DNA from: Flavisolibacter tropicus
GTDB taxonomy: Bacteria > Bacteroidota > Bacteroidia > Chitinophagales > Chitinophagaceae
Direction of reading: 5' to 3'
DNA: 64,000 bases
Assembly (NCBI RefSeq): GCF_001644645.1
Contig: NZ_CP011390.1
Span: 3,778,001 to 3,842,000, forward strand
In this document: positions 44,740 to 53,868 of the stretch, piece by piece
How the letters are laid out: every line of letters begins with the position of its first letter
Numbering within the stretch: the first letter of the stretch is position 1
The notes under the pieces: model-generated
Seen by the model: only the letters and a program-made list of their open reading frames with translations
What the model was told of the DNA's origin: nothing
The model's database searches: none
Made by a program: the position numbers and the translations under genes

Positions 44740-45297
44740 ATGCAAAGAGCATTAGGTAAAATACTGCTAAGCGTTGGGTTATTTATTTTTGTATTCTTCC
44801 TTTATTATAGGGGTGATGCTATTCCTATTAAAGAACTTTGGTTTGCTCTAAGTTTCTTTGTTATGGCCACAGGTGCTTACCTTATTATTAAGCACAAACT
44901 TTATCAAACAACATCACAAAGCAGTCATTCTGACAATAAAGTTGATGAGATCAAGCATCTTATTCTTAACGGAGAAAAAGTAAACGTGACTTTAGATAAC
45001 AGCGAAGTCAAGTCCCGGAGTTATCAACAGGAACTAATTAAAGATGGGATACCAAGTAAAATTGAAATGTTAAACGCTGTTATAAACAACGAACGTAACT
45101 ACAGCCAAGAGGTTATCGTGCAGACTTATATTGTATTTCTCAAGGAGTATAATGACCAGACATATAAGTTTGTCAGTCCGGTAACATCATGGAATGAAGT
45201 GGCTGTAAAGATGTATATGGATAGAAAGGGTGGCCTTGACTTGTATGTTGATAAGAACAATCCAGCCAACTATTACTTCGATTTTCCTTTTTTATAA
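44740..45297 (+). CDS. Membrane protein of unknown function
   Basis: 185 residues: two N-terminal membrane helices (about 8-23 and 33-50), then a soluble domain (about 60-185) probably on the cytoplasmic side. I do not recognise the family. No close neighbour on the same strand. Confidence 0.7.
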   Translation: MQRALGKILLSVGLFIFVFFLYYRGDAIPIKELWFALSFFVMATGAYLIIKHKLYQTTSQSSHSDNKVDEIKHLILNGEKVNVTLDNSEVKSRSYQQELIKDGIPSKIEMLNAVINNERNYSQEVIVQTYIVFLKEYNDQTYKFVSPVTSWNEVAVKMYMDRKGGLDLYVDKNNPANYYFDFPFL

Positions 45298-45462
45298 GAG
45301 CATGATAGTTAAGACTTCTCAGCTGAAATGGTGCGGCTATACTTACACGCTACAAATTTCTATTGAACACTATATCTTTAACTCAAATAATGGATGTGCG
45401 GACCGCCACTAAGCGTGTAATACAAGTTCGCATTATACAACCCTTAATCCAAAACTAACACT

Positions 45463-45852
45463 ATGCAATTCAACTTTGAGAAGACAATGAAGGACGCTGC
45501 TGATGCAGAACTGATTCGCATTGTCATTACTAACCGAGATGAATATCAGGAAGCAGCTATAGCGGCAGCCGAGGCGGAACTGTCGCGTAGAAACCTTTCA
45601 GAAGATAAGTTGGCCAAACTCAAAAACAGGCAGCAGTGGCAAAATGACGAAAAGGCTTACAAAGCAGGTATTCCACTTGAACTACATTGGAAAATAATCG
45701 CTTTTCTGATTCCTGGATTTTTCCAGCTCATTATAGCTGGATCTTTTAAATCCGGCGGATATGATCGGAAAGCCAATGAGGTTGGTAAATGGACGATATA
45801 TGGCATTAGCTTTTATCTGGTTATACTGATCTATAATTTAATGGAAGAATGA
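45463..45852 (+). CDS. Small membrane protein of unknown function
   Basis: 129 residues. The N-terminal half is helical and Ala/Glu-rich (FEKTMKDAADAELIRIVI, AAIAAAEAELSRR), resembling a motif seen at the N-termini of many uncharacterised Bacteroidota membrane proteins. Two membrane helices (about 73-90 and 107-125) follow. Confidence 0.72.
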   Translation: MQFNFEKTMKDAADAELIRIVITNRDEYQEAAIAAAEAELSRRNLSEDKLAKLKNRQQWQNDEKAYKAGIPLELHWKIIAFLIPGFFQLIIAGSFKSGGYDRKANEVGKWTIYGISFYLVILIYNLMEE

Positions 45853-46082
45853 TTTTGCTTCAAAACGTTGGTTATGTCCAACGTTTCTTTTTGGCTTTTA
45901 TAAAAGAGGAAGAGAATTATTAAGAATGCATATCCTTTTGCTAAAGGCCAGCTAATCCTACCAATCTCACTAATCTCATAATCCGAGGTCACCGCTCACA
46001 TAATCAACAACCCTTTCATCGCATTTCCCTACAACTGCGCATAGTCATGTGCTCTAGTTTTACGCCAAACGAACACCTTACG

Positions 46083-46871
46083 ATGAAAACAAGAACACTC
46101 GCTATAGCAGCCATGGTGCTGCTGTTAGGCATTAGCATGCGTGGCTTTTCTCAAAACACAGACACCGTAACCATTGATGCTTCTAAAGTAAATACCCGAG
46201 TATTAAAGCCCGGTACCCACCGCTACCTGGTCTATTTTAAAAATGGTAAAGACAGCTCTCGAAAAAACTACCAGGTATGGTCACGCACCATCGACCTAAT
46301 TAATTACAAAGACAAACCTGCTATCAGCATTACCCAGGAGTGGGAAAACAATGACACTGTGGTGCATAAAGTATATTCTGTTAGTGACCGCAAAAGCTTT
46401 GCACCCCTGTTCCATGAATCATGGTGGCGAGGCAGAGGCAGCAGCAAGTTTGATTTTACTACCAAAGAAGGATATTTCCAGGATGCATTGTTAACAGCTG
46501 CCGATACTGCCCGCATAAAGAAAACAATGTATGAAGCTTTTGTAAAAGCACAGGATCAGTATGTACTCAATTGGCATCTGGATCTGGAAACCTTCCCCAT
46601 TCTGCCATATAAAGATGGCGTTACCTTTAAAATCAACTTCTATGATCCGGGCTTTTCTGCACCACAGTACGTAGCCTATACAGTTACTGGCAGTGCACAA
46701 CTAATTGGTTACAATGACCAAAAGATCGACTGCTGGCTGTTAAAGCATACATCTGGCACTAATACTGAAACCTTCTGGATCAGCAAGGCTACCAAGGAAG
46801 TGTTGAAGCTGGAACAGGAATACGCGCCCGGCCGTTTCCGCTATAAGATCAAAATGGGTTATAGCGTGTAA
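46083..46871 (+). CDS. Exported protein, DUF3108-like
   Basis: 262 residues from ATG 46083 (MKTRTLAIAAMVLLLG): signal peptide to about residue 24 (GFSQ), then a beta-rich domain. The pattern of the C-terminal half (VTGSAQLIGYNDQKIDCWLL, TETFWISKATKEVLKLEQ) suggests a DUF3108-like barrel, common in exported proteins. Upstream in-frame sequence is ignored as non-signal-like. Confidence 0.75.
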   Translation: MKTRTLAIAAMVLLLGISMRGFSQNTDTVTIDASKVNTRVLKPGTHRYLVYFKNGKDSSRKNYQVWSRTIDLINYKDKPAISITQEWENNDTVVHKVYSVSDRKSFAPLFHESWWRGRGSSKFDFTTKEGYFQDALLTAADTARIKKTMYEAFVKAQDQYVLNWHLDLETFPILPYKDGVTFKINFYDPGFSAPQYVAYTVTGSAQLIGYNDQKIDCWLLKHTSGTNTETFWISKATKEVLKLEQEYAPGRFRYKIKMGYSV

Positions 46872-46882
46872 GCCCATCAGTT

Positions 46883-47033
46883 GCTTTTACAAGAACAAAA
46901 CCAGTGTGTAACCGCCGCTAGCCTACAGCAGTCTAATAAAACGGATCAACAAATGAACCGTTCTTATTAACAGTTGAAAACGCATTAGCTATAATAAGCA
47001 ACGGGTATATATAAATTTTGTTCTTGTAAAAGC
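46883..47033. repeat. 18-bp perfect inverted repeat bracketing an S41 peptidase promoter region
   Basis: GCTTTTACAAGAACAAAA (46883-46900) and its exact reverse complement TTTTGTTCTTGTAAAAGC (47016-47033) are separated by 115 bases. The right arm ends three bases before the peptidase ATG at 47037. The layout is that of a small invertible segment or a miniature repeat element. Confidence 0.75.
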
Positions 47034-47036
47034 TAA

Positions 47037-48356
47037 ATGATGAAAAACAGAATCTGGCTGCCTTTGTTAGCCTTTCAGTTATTAAGCCTGGCATCTTTTG
47101 CCCAGCTAACCAAAGTACAAAGAGACCAAACCATAGATAGCGTACTGAAAGTAGTAACCGAGCGCTATGTGTTTCCCGACATGGCCAAAAAAATGGAAGC
47201 CTATGTGCGCAAGCAACAAGCCGCCAAAGCTTACGATGCTATCACTGATGGTCAACAATTTGCCGCCCGCCTCACCCAAGACCTGCGCACCATCAACAAC
47301 GATAAGCATATCAATATAGAATACTCTCCTGAAGCTATTCCGCCAGAAGAAGAGCGTGAGCTCATGACCATTCCCCCCGCTGAAAAAGAAGGTTATGCCC
47401 AAATGATGAAGCATTTGAATTACGGCATACGGAAAGTGGATGTATTAAAGGGAAACATCGGCTACCTGGATTTTGAATTTATGTGCTCTCCGGAGTTTGC
47501 TGGCGATACCTATGCTGCAGCTATGAACTACCTGGCGCATACCGGTGCATTGATCATTGACCTGCGTAACTGTGGAGGCAGCATGTCGCCCGACGCCATT
47601 CCTTTTTTATGCAGTTACTTCTTTGAGAATCCTGTACATCTGGTAGATTGGTACTGGCGTAAAAACAATGCTGTTAAGCAGGCCTGGACCTATTCCTATG
47701 TATCTGGAAAGAAATATCTGGACAAGCCTATTTATATTCTTACCAGCAATAAAACTTTTTCAGGTGCTGAGGAAATGGCCTACGATCTGCAAAACCTAAA
47801 AAGGGCTACTATTATTGGGCAACCATCAGGTGGCGGCGCTAACCCTGGCGGGTTTCTAAGAGTTACAGATCATTTCCGCATGTTTGTACCTATTGGTCAA
47901 GCCATTAGCCCTATTACCAAAACCAACTGGGAAGGCGTGGGTGTAAAACCCGATACATTGATCAATACCAAACTGGCCTTAACAAAGGCGCATATGATGG
48001 GTATTACGCATACTATGAACACCACCGATATCCAACCATGGAAGGAGGCGTTGCAAAACTGGTTAAAAGAACTGGAAAACACCAAGCTGGTGTTAAAACC
48101 AATAACCTTTGAACTAAAGGATTTCCCCAACGCCAAAGAGGTGTATGTAGCAGGCTCGTTCAACGAATGGAATGCTGGCTCTCACAAAATGCAACGTAAA
48201 GGCAACAGCTGGGTGCTTACTACGGAAGCAGAACCCGGCAAGGTGGTGTACAAGTTTATTGTGGATGGCAAATGGATCACCGATCCGGACAACACAGCTA
48301 CCGAAACCAACGGCCCCAATACAGACTCAGTAAAATTTATATCAAAAGATTTTTAA
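47037..48356 (+). CDS. Exported S41 family peptidase with C-terminal glycogen-binding-like (E-set) domain
   Basis: 439 residues: a signal peptide (1 to about 22), an IRBP-type S41 domain (about 25-340) with the catalytic Ser242 in SNKTFSGAEEM, and a C-terminal domain (about 353-439) of the CBM48/AMPK-beta E-set kind (FPNAKEVYVAGSFNEWN, KVVYKFIVDGKW). Such domains usually bind alpha-glucans. The fusion to a C-terminal processing-like peptidase is unusual. The start could be the next Met codon. Confidence 0.9.
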   Translation: MMKNRIWLPLLAFQLLSLASFAQLTKVQRDQTIDSVLKVVTERYVFPDMAKKMEAYVRKQQAAKAYDAITDGQQFAARLTQDLRTINNDKHINIEYSPEAIPPEEERELMTIPPAEKEGYAQMMKHLNYGIRKVDVLKGNIGYLDFEFMCSPEFAGDTYAAAMNYLAHTGALIIDLRNCGGSMSPDAIPFLCSYFFENPVHLVDWYWRKNNAVKQAWTYSYVSGKKYLDKPIYILTSNKTFSGAEEMAYDLQNLKRATIIGQPSGGGANPGGFLRVTDHFRMFVPIGQAISPITKTNWEGVGVKPDTLINTKLALTKAHMMGITHTMNTTDIQPWKEALQNWLKELENTKLVLKPITFELKDFPNAKEVYVAGSFNEWNAGSHKMQRKGNSWVLTTEAEPGKVVYKFIVDGKWITDPDNTATETNGPNTDSVKFISKDF

Positions 48357-48376
48357 ACGGCAAATAACTGTTTACT

Positions 48377-48411
48377 AACAACAAAAGCCGGTATTACCGG
48401 CTTTTGTTGTT
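48377..48411. terminator. Bidirectional terminator
   Basis: A 15-bp perfect stem AACAACAAAAGCCGG / CCGGCTTTTGTTGTT with a 5-base loop between convergent genes. Confidence 0.92.
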
Positions 48412-48427
48412 ATGTAGAAGAAAGTGT

Positions 48428-49507
48428 TTAATTAGAGCCAACGTACTTGGCAGTCCACTTCAATTTATAAGTATCGTATTCTCCTCCGGCAAACGCACAT
48501 CGGTAAGAACCTTCGGCCGATGTTGCTGTGGTAAAGCGTCCAATAAACTCCCACCACATCCGCGACTTTTCTACCCGCTGCACCGCAGAAAAATTGCCCT
48601 TGCTAACACCAAAGGGATTAGGCGGATCCAGGTTTATCAACACCTCGGTGCGCGAGCTACGGGAGCGCCAGTTACCAATAAACTCCACATTCTCCACACG
48701 CTTGCCATCGGCCGATACAGTAAAGGTCAGCTTATCGCCCTTATAGCCATTAGAAACAACAGCTAACCACTTGCCAGCTTTAGGCGTAGCACCGGGTAAG
48801 ACGCTTGCAGCTTCTACTTCCTTTTTGTCGTTGTTGGTAGTATTAGTATTGGTTGATGTATTCTTATTATCCGTTTTTGCTGGGCGATCAGTAGTGCCTT
48901 TTGTTGGATTGTTTTTAACGGGTACTGTTGTTTGTTCTTCAACCTGAGGTGCGGTTAATGTAGACAGGTCGGCCCACTGGCTCAATGGTGGTACCGCTTG
49001 GCCAGCCTTTACTTGCTGCATGGCTTCTTTAGCTGGCTTAAAATCTACCGGCTTGCTGTCTTTTAAATTAACCAGCGCATCATTTAAATAATTAATGGCA
49101 TCGTTTGTATTACCCAGCTTCCACCACGATAATGCTTTCAGATAATCGGCAATAGGCTCCCATTTGGAGTTCCCATAACACTTGCGCCAGGCCGCCATCG
49201 CTTCATAAGGCTTCTTATTGCCTTCTAGTGCCAGCCCCAACCAAAGATTGGTAAGAGCATCATTGGGATTTGCTGCAACGGCTTTTTGTAGTTGTTCCAG
49301 AGCATCCTCATACTTGCCTTCTTTATAAAGGGTAATACCCCGGCTTAGTGGGGTGTCTTCTATTGGTAGTACAAATAAGCGTGCTGTATATCCTTCAGGC
49401 TTTTCACCGGCGGCTAATGCTGTATTAGAAAGAGCAGTAGAAACGGCCAGGCACAACGCCATGCCGTACGTACATAAACGGTAGTTGGTTAAGCGCATCA
49501 TTTTCAT
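48428..49507 (-). CDS. Exported tetratricopeptide repeat protein
   Basis: 359 residues: signal peptide (to about 33, NTALAA), two or three TPR units (about 55-155; GITLYKEGKYEDALEQLQKA, NAINYLNDALV-like), a low-complexity Thr/Asn/Lys linker (about 200-225) and a beta-rich C-terminal domain (about 235-359) that I do not recognise. Likely a periplasmic scaffold or adaptor. Confidence 0.8.
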   Translation of the reverse strand: MKMMRLTNYRLCTYGMALCLAVSTALSNTALAAGEKPEGYTARLFVLPIEDTPLSRGITLYKEGKYEDALEQLQKAVAANPNDALTNLWLGLALEGNKKPYEAMAAWRKCYGNSKWEPIADYLKALSWWKLGNTNDAINYLNDALVNLKDSKPVDFKPAKEAMQQVKAGQAVPPLSQWADLSTLTAPQVEEQTTVPVKNNPTKGTTDRPAKTDNKNTSTNTNTTNNDKKEVEAASVLPGATPKAGKWLAVVSNGYKGDKLTFTVSADGKRVENVEFIGNWRSRSSRTEVLINLDPPNPFGVSKGNFSAVQRVEKSRMWWEFIGRFTTATSAEGSYRCAFAGGEYDTYKLKWTAKYVGSN

Positions 49508-50026
49508 TGTGTAGTATAATATAGCTTAAGTGTGTAGTGTAATATAGATTATATACAATAATAATATTATTGAGCCAAAGGACAATGTAAGCCTAATCAA
49601 AGTATTAGGGTGTTACTGTGCGCGGGTACTCCCCTTTAGGGGCTGGGGGCGTGCGATGGCCCTGCTACTTCACTGCCACGCCTCTGTCCCTTCATGGCCA
49701 CGCCTCTGTCCCTTCATGGCCACGCCTCTGTCCCTTCATGGCCACGCCTCTGTCCCTTCATGGCCACGCCTCTGTCCCTTCATGGTTACTCCGTATGGAA
49801 GACTAGGTTACTCCGTATGGAAGCCTACTTAACTCCGTATCTCAACCGTACCTTGACCCGTACTAAGCTATGCGGCCACCGTTGCAAAACTCCATAAATA
49901 AGAAGGAAAAGAATAATATAAATGCTTGGGAACCAAGCTAAAGAGAAGAATGCTAAAGATACAAAAACGCAATGTCTTTACGGTTTAAGTTGTAAACTTT
50001 GCAAACGAAAAAGTCAAAGTTGAATT
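49508..50026. other. 519-bp gene-free spacer with minisatellite
   Basis: AT-rich promoter side for the TPR gene (49508-49600), a GC-rich block (49610-49680) that shares an 18-mer with 58822-58839, the 22-bp tandem repeat (49676-49785), two to three copies of a GGTTACTCCGTATGGAAG-like unit (about 49785-49840), and the bestrophin leader. Open frames across the repeats are not taken as genes. Confidence 0.75.
49676..49785. repeat. 22-bp tandem repeat, five perfect copies
   Basis: The unit starts CCACGCCTCTGTCCCTTCAT and repeats exactly five times (110 bp) with no variation. Much higher GC than the surroundings. No spacers, so not CRISPR. Confidence 0.95.
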
Positions 50027-50947
50027 ATGATCGTAAGGGAGAAAGAAGGCTGGTTCCGTATGCTGTTTGTTTGGCGGGGTTCTGTATTGGTAAACATTTT
50101 TCCCCGATTGCTGGCACTATTACTGATATCTGTGGCAGTCGTTTATTTTCACGGTACTTTCTTTTCGTATAAGATCCCGCTGAATCCAGCCCCATTCACC
50201 TTGTTGGGTGTTGCGTTAGCTATCTTTCTGGGGTTTTATAATACTACAAGTTATGAGCGTTATTGGGAAGGACGAAAGCTGTGGGGCGCCATGCTCAACG
50301 ACACTCGTTCCTTAGCCCGCCAGGCCCTGACCATGAGCGGCCCCCAGCAAAACTCTGACGACCAACGCTACTTTGTTCGTTTGCTCATTGCCTTTACCCA
50401 TTCCCTAAAACACCAATTACGCAATACGGATGTGCAGCCAGATTTAGAAAGACTACTCCCCTTAGAGCAGGCCCAAGAACTGGAGCCGGCCCGGTATAAA
50501 CCAATCATGATTTTAATGATGATGGGAAATTGGGTGAAAAAAAGGGTAGAAGCTGGTAATATAGACACCATCACTCAATCGGCCTTTGACCGGAACCTTA
50601 ATAAACTCTCTGATATTGTAGGCGGGTGTGAGCGCATTGCCTCTAACCCCGTTCCCTTTACTTATAGCGTACTCCTGCACCGAACCGTTTATTTATATTG
50701 TTTCCTTTTGCCCTTTGGACTAGTGGATAGCATTGGTTGGATGACGCCGGTAATGGTAGTGTTTACTGGCTATACGTTTATGGCGTTGGATGCTATAGCC
50801 AACGAGATTGAAGAACCTTTTGGCAATCAGCCAAACGACCTTGCTCTCAATGCAATGAGCCATATGATCGAAACTACACTTTTAGAAATGGCGCAGGAAC
50901 CTCTTCCCGATAGCTTGCCGCCTGCAGATAATTATGTAGTGGATTGA
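50027..50947 (+). CDS. Bestrophin-like anion channel protein
   Basis: 306 residues. N-terminal membrane helix pairs and the family core NTTSYERYWEGRKLWGAMLNDTRS (YERWWEGR-type motif split over 20 residues). A second pair of membrane helices lies at about 215-255, then a conserved IEEPFG motif. Family proteins are chloride-type channels. Confidence 0.9.
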   Translation: MIVREKEGWFRMLFVWRGSVLVNIFPRLLALLLISVAVVYFHGTFFSYKIPLNPAPFTLLGVALAIFLGFYNTTSYERYWEGRKLWGAMLNDTRSLARQALTMSGPQQNSDDQRYFVRLLIAFTHSLKHQLRNTDVQPDLERLLPLEQAQELEPARYKPIMILMMMGNWVKKRVEAGNIDTITQSAFDRNLNKLSDIVGGCERIASNPVPFTYSVLLHRTVYLYCFLLPFGLVDSIGWMTPVMVVFTGYTFMALDAIANEIEEPFGNQPNDLALNAMSHMIETTLLEMAQEPLPDSLPPADNYVVD

Positions 50948-50973
50948 AAAAAGCTGGTATTATAACATGTGCT

Positions 50974-51363
50974 TTATTCAAGCTCCCATTCATTTAATTG
51001 GTCTACTGGATTGGGTAGTCTGCCTTCCAGCCATTGCATTAAGGATGTTGGACTAAAGTCTTTATCCTTTGTTTCAATAACCCATGATAAATATTTGTCA
51101 GGGCCTCCGTTTAAATAGGGAGCAGGAGAAACTGGGTAGAATATAGTAGGAAGGCGTTCATCTACGGACAGATAGTTAACAACACAGCCAAGCTCTTGTA
51201 CTACATTCCAGGAAAGAGGATTACTTATGTCAATTCGAAACTTTACCCACCAAAGTCCATCATCATCAATTCCTGTCCCAAAAGAGGGTAGAATTGCAGG
51301 TACTTTAGTCAAATAATCAGTTAATGGTTGAAACAAAGAATCTTTCATAGAATGTAATATCAC
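50974..51363 (-). CDS. Small cytoplasmic protein of unknown function
   Basis: 129 residues, or 124 if ATG 51348 (MKDSLFQPL) is used. Tryptophan-rich with motifs GLWWVKFRIDISNPLSWNVV and PVSPAPYLNGGP. I have seen similar small proteins in Bacteroidota but know no name. The compact acidic form recalls immunity-type proteins, which is only a guess. Confidence 0.7.
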   Translation of the reverse strand: MILHSMKDSLFQPLTDYLTKVPAILPSFGTGIDDDGLWWVKFRIDISNPLSWNVVQELGCVVNYLSVDERLPTIFYPVSPAPYLNGGPDKYLSWVIETKDKDFSPTSLMQWLEGRLPNPVDQLNEWELE

Positions 51364-51381
51364 TCAATGGGGTAAGCACTA

Positions 51382-51888
51382 TTAAACTCTTTTGCTTTTA
51401 CCTTCAATATAGGTTATAAACTTTTCTCCGTCTCGTGACATTTCAAATTTTGTATTGATGAAATTATTGTCAAGTAGTGTATAGGTTAAGCGGAATACCG
51501 GAGTGTTGGAGGTTTTGTCGCTTACTAAGATAATTGTGTTGTCTGCGTAGTTAATGCTGTAATTAATAGTATGCCCTTCGTTGTCAAAGTAAATGGCTTT
51601 TGAAGGATTGCCTGCTACATCTAAATAAACAATCATGAGATCATCATGAATGACTTTTGGTTTATTGGCAGTTGCGGGATACTCTGAATGACTTTTTCTT
51701 ACAATAACTTTTTTATCAAGGTCAAAAGAGAATGCAAACGTTCCGCCACCTTGCCCGGGCTGTCCACTTCCTTCTCCTTTCCATTGTCCTAGCAACCAAT
51801 TCCATTTGTCCCAATTTGTAGGCTGTTGTGCAAAGCTGGAAGCCGTTAAAGCAAGGCAGGTTATAGTGATCAGCAAATGTTTTTTCAT
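51382..51888 (-). CDS. Exported DUF1579-like protein
   Basis: 168 residues with a signal peptide (1-20, SSFAQ). The start of the mature part (WNWLLGQWKGEGSG) resembles lipocalin-like DUF1579/nitrobindin-type barrels. The ligand is not known. 18 bases upstream of the preceding gene on the same strand. Confidence 0.7.
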   Translation of the reverse strand: MKKHLLITITCLALTASSFAQQPTNWDKWNWLLGQWKGEGSGQPGQGGGTFAFSFDLDKKVIVRKSHSEYPATANKPKVIHDDLMIVYLDVAGNPSKAIYFDNEGHTINYSINYADNTIILVSDKTSNTPVFRLTYTLLDNNFINTKFEMSRDGEKFITYIEGKSKRV

Positions 51889-52034
51889 AAAGAAACCGTT
51901 TTACATTGTTGCGCAAAACTATGGTTTGGTCTGTCAACAAAAGTGGGTAAACAATGTATAGTAAAAATACCTCTCTTCCCAGCCGAGTGTAGGATACCTA
52001 TTTAGATGGTCAGAAGAATTAAGTGCATAGCATA

Positions 52035-52074
52035 GAAACAAACTTGCCTCTTATTTAAGAGGCAAGTTTGTTTC
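52035..52074. terminator. Strong hairpin in a gene-poor spacer
   Basis: A 19-bp stem (52035-52053 / 52056-52074) based on AAACAAACTTGCCTCTT. Placed downstream of the minus-strand gene ending at 52189, 115 bases away. Confidence 0.7.
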
Positions 52075-52188
52075 TACAATCCACTGGTCTTATTCCTGTA
52101 GGTGTATGGAATTTGTGATTTGGAATTTGATTTTTAATCCTACCATTCGAATTTCGATATTTTACTTTTCGGTTTTTCCAATGCGGTC

Positions 52189-53010
52189 TTATTGCTTCCA
52201 AATGGCAGCAAACATTTCGGCAGTCCCGTGCGCTTTGGCCATATGTCCTTCAGTCAGGGAACCACCCCAAGCCTTTTTCAGTTCATCCCAAGTCATCCGG
52301 TTGTTAGGGAAATTGGTAACATATACATACTTGGAGTCATAGCCATAGGCTACTACCCAATGCCCTGTCAACCATTTATAGCCATACTGTGGAAGGGTGC
52401 CCGTATCAAGCATGATCAGGCAAACCACATTCTTTCTTAACTCATTCTTTAAGGCATCTATTCCTTTCTGCCAGTTGTACCGGATTCCTTGGCCTTTATA
52501 ACCATCCAAACCATAATTAAGCTGGCGCCAGTCAGAACCTAAAGAGCCTTTTATTTCTACCAAACCGGCAACGGTGATTTTTGGCGGAGCATAGTTGTAA
52601 AAGCTCCTGGCTAATTTTTTAGGATCGTCTGTGGCTTTAAGACCTGCCTGCCACATGGCCGTTACCACAGCGGCTTGCCCACAGGTGTTGCCTGAAGAAG
52701 GAAAATCAGAATTGATAAACTCTCTAATGGCGCACAAACCATAATAACCACTAGTGCCACACTTGCCCGCGGCTTGGTTATCAGCAACCACCAAATTGTT
52801 GTTATTATTAAAGGCTATAATGTAGCTTTTCAATTGGTCATAGCTATTCCATGAGCCATTGTTGTAGTTAGAAATACTGCATTCATAAGCGTTAGGTATC
52901 CTGCCATATAATTCGCTGTAAATTTTCACTATCCAGGGGTCGCAGTTTTGAGCATTACTGCTAAAGGCCCAGCATAAGGCAACGAAAAGAAAAAGGGATT
53001 TTGTTTTCAT
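52189..53010 (-). CDS. Exported C39-like papain-fold peptidase
   Basis: 273 residues from ATG 53010 (signal peptide MKTKSLFLFVALCWAFSSNA). Candidate catalytic Cys110 in GNTCGQAAVVTAMW, His217 in LTGHWVVAYGYD, and a following Asn/Asp region (YVTNFPNN). Additional cysteines (23, 44, 84, 93) could form disulfides. No transporter or bacteriocin gene is near, so its target is unknown. It may act outside the cell. Confidence 0.78.
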   Translation of the reverse strand: MKTKSLFLFVALCWAFSSNAQNCDPWIVKIYSELYGRIPNAYECSISNYNNGSWNSYDQLKSYIIAFNNNNNLVVADNQAAGKCGTSGYYGLCAIREFINSDFPSSGNTCGQAAVVTAMWQAGLKATDDPKKLARSFYNYAPPKITVAGLVEIKGSLGSDWRQLNYGLDGYKGQGIRYNWQKGIDALKNELRKNVVCLIMLDTGTLPQYGYKWLTGHWVVAYGYDSKYVYVTNFPNNRMTWDELKKAWGGSLTEGHMAKAHGTAEMFAAIWKQ

Positions 53011-53265
53011 ATCAAGTGTTTGGTTTTTTGGCAACGGAATGCGACCAACGTAGTAATCTTACTACTTATTATATCAAGAAGCTGTTACTAGCTTGTCACA
53101 GAAAAGATTACAAAAGAATAGAATGTAATGGAAGATTGCAATACTTCTATGTGTAATTATTTGTAGTAATTGATCTAGATATTTCCAAATCAAAACTCAA
53201 ATTGACTGCGTAGGATTTGCGCACAGCAACTTGTCAAAATTGAGGTCTTCTCGGCGCGCTCAAAT

Positions 53266-53793
53266 CTATAGACCAATTTCAAGTTTTAAAATTGAATTGA
53301 AATTGTTGCCATAAGAAGAATTTCTTTTGTATGTTATTCGAACAGCCTGTCCATTGTAAATGACATTATTGTTTGTTTTTGTAAATGAATTAAACCTACC
53401 CAATAGCGCATCTCCATATGCGAATTGAACGCTGTCTACGGTAAAACTCTCAATTATTTCGCGACCATTCCGATATGTCCGATGAAAATTGGAAATCACG
53501 CCTTCAACCATTGCTACCGACGGTGAGTTGAGCATTTTTAGAGTTTCGGCGTCAGAATTGTCTTTGTAGATAAATGTTAATAGGAAAAATAGTAGCAGTC
53601 CTAAAAAAGCAAACGCTCCTGTACCCCATAATAAAATAGCCTTATCACCATTGTCTTTATCCCTTTTCATTTTTTTTACTAATACCCAAAGAAGCCCGGC
53701 ACTTAGAAAAATAATTAGGGCAATGAAGTTTGATTTAATGGTGTGTGATGGGGAGTCAAGAATAGACCAATAGGTTGCATACTTCATTTGCAA
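53266..53793 (-). CDS. Membrane protein of unknown function
   Basis: 175 residues (173 if the second Met is used): two membrane helices (about 22-40 and 52-73) followed by a beta-rich soluble domain (SVAMVEGVISNFHRTYRNGR). The architecture resembles DUF3592-type proteins, but I am not sure. Confidence 0.68.
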   Translation of the reverse strand: MQMKYATYWSILDSPSHTIKSNFIALIIFLSAGLLWVLVKKMKRDKDNGDKAILLWGTGAFAFLGLLLFFLLTFIYKDNSDAETLKMLNSPSVAMVEGVISNFHRTYRNGREIIESFTVDSVQFAYGDALLGRFNSFTKTNNNVIYNGQAVRITYKRNSSYGNNFNSILKLEIGL

Positions 53794-53868
53794 TTAGCGT
53801 TTTTTCATAACAATTAAATATACACAAGAGTACTTCCTAAACTAGTTGCAAACTCTAAATAGCAAGGT

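Noticed and set aside
49676..49785. Possible CRISPR array
   Set aside because: The units are directly adjacent without spacers and no cas genes exist in the window.
49618..49897. Open frames across the 22-bp tandem repeat
   Set aside because: The repeat length is not a multiple of three and gives only a repetitive peptide. No start signal or homologue; the frames are a by-product of the repeat.
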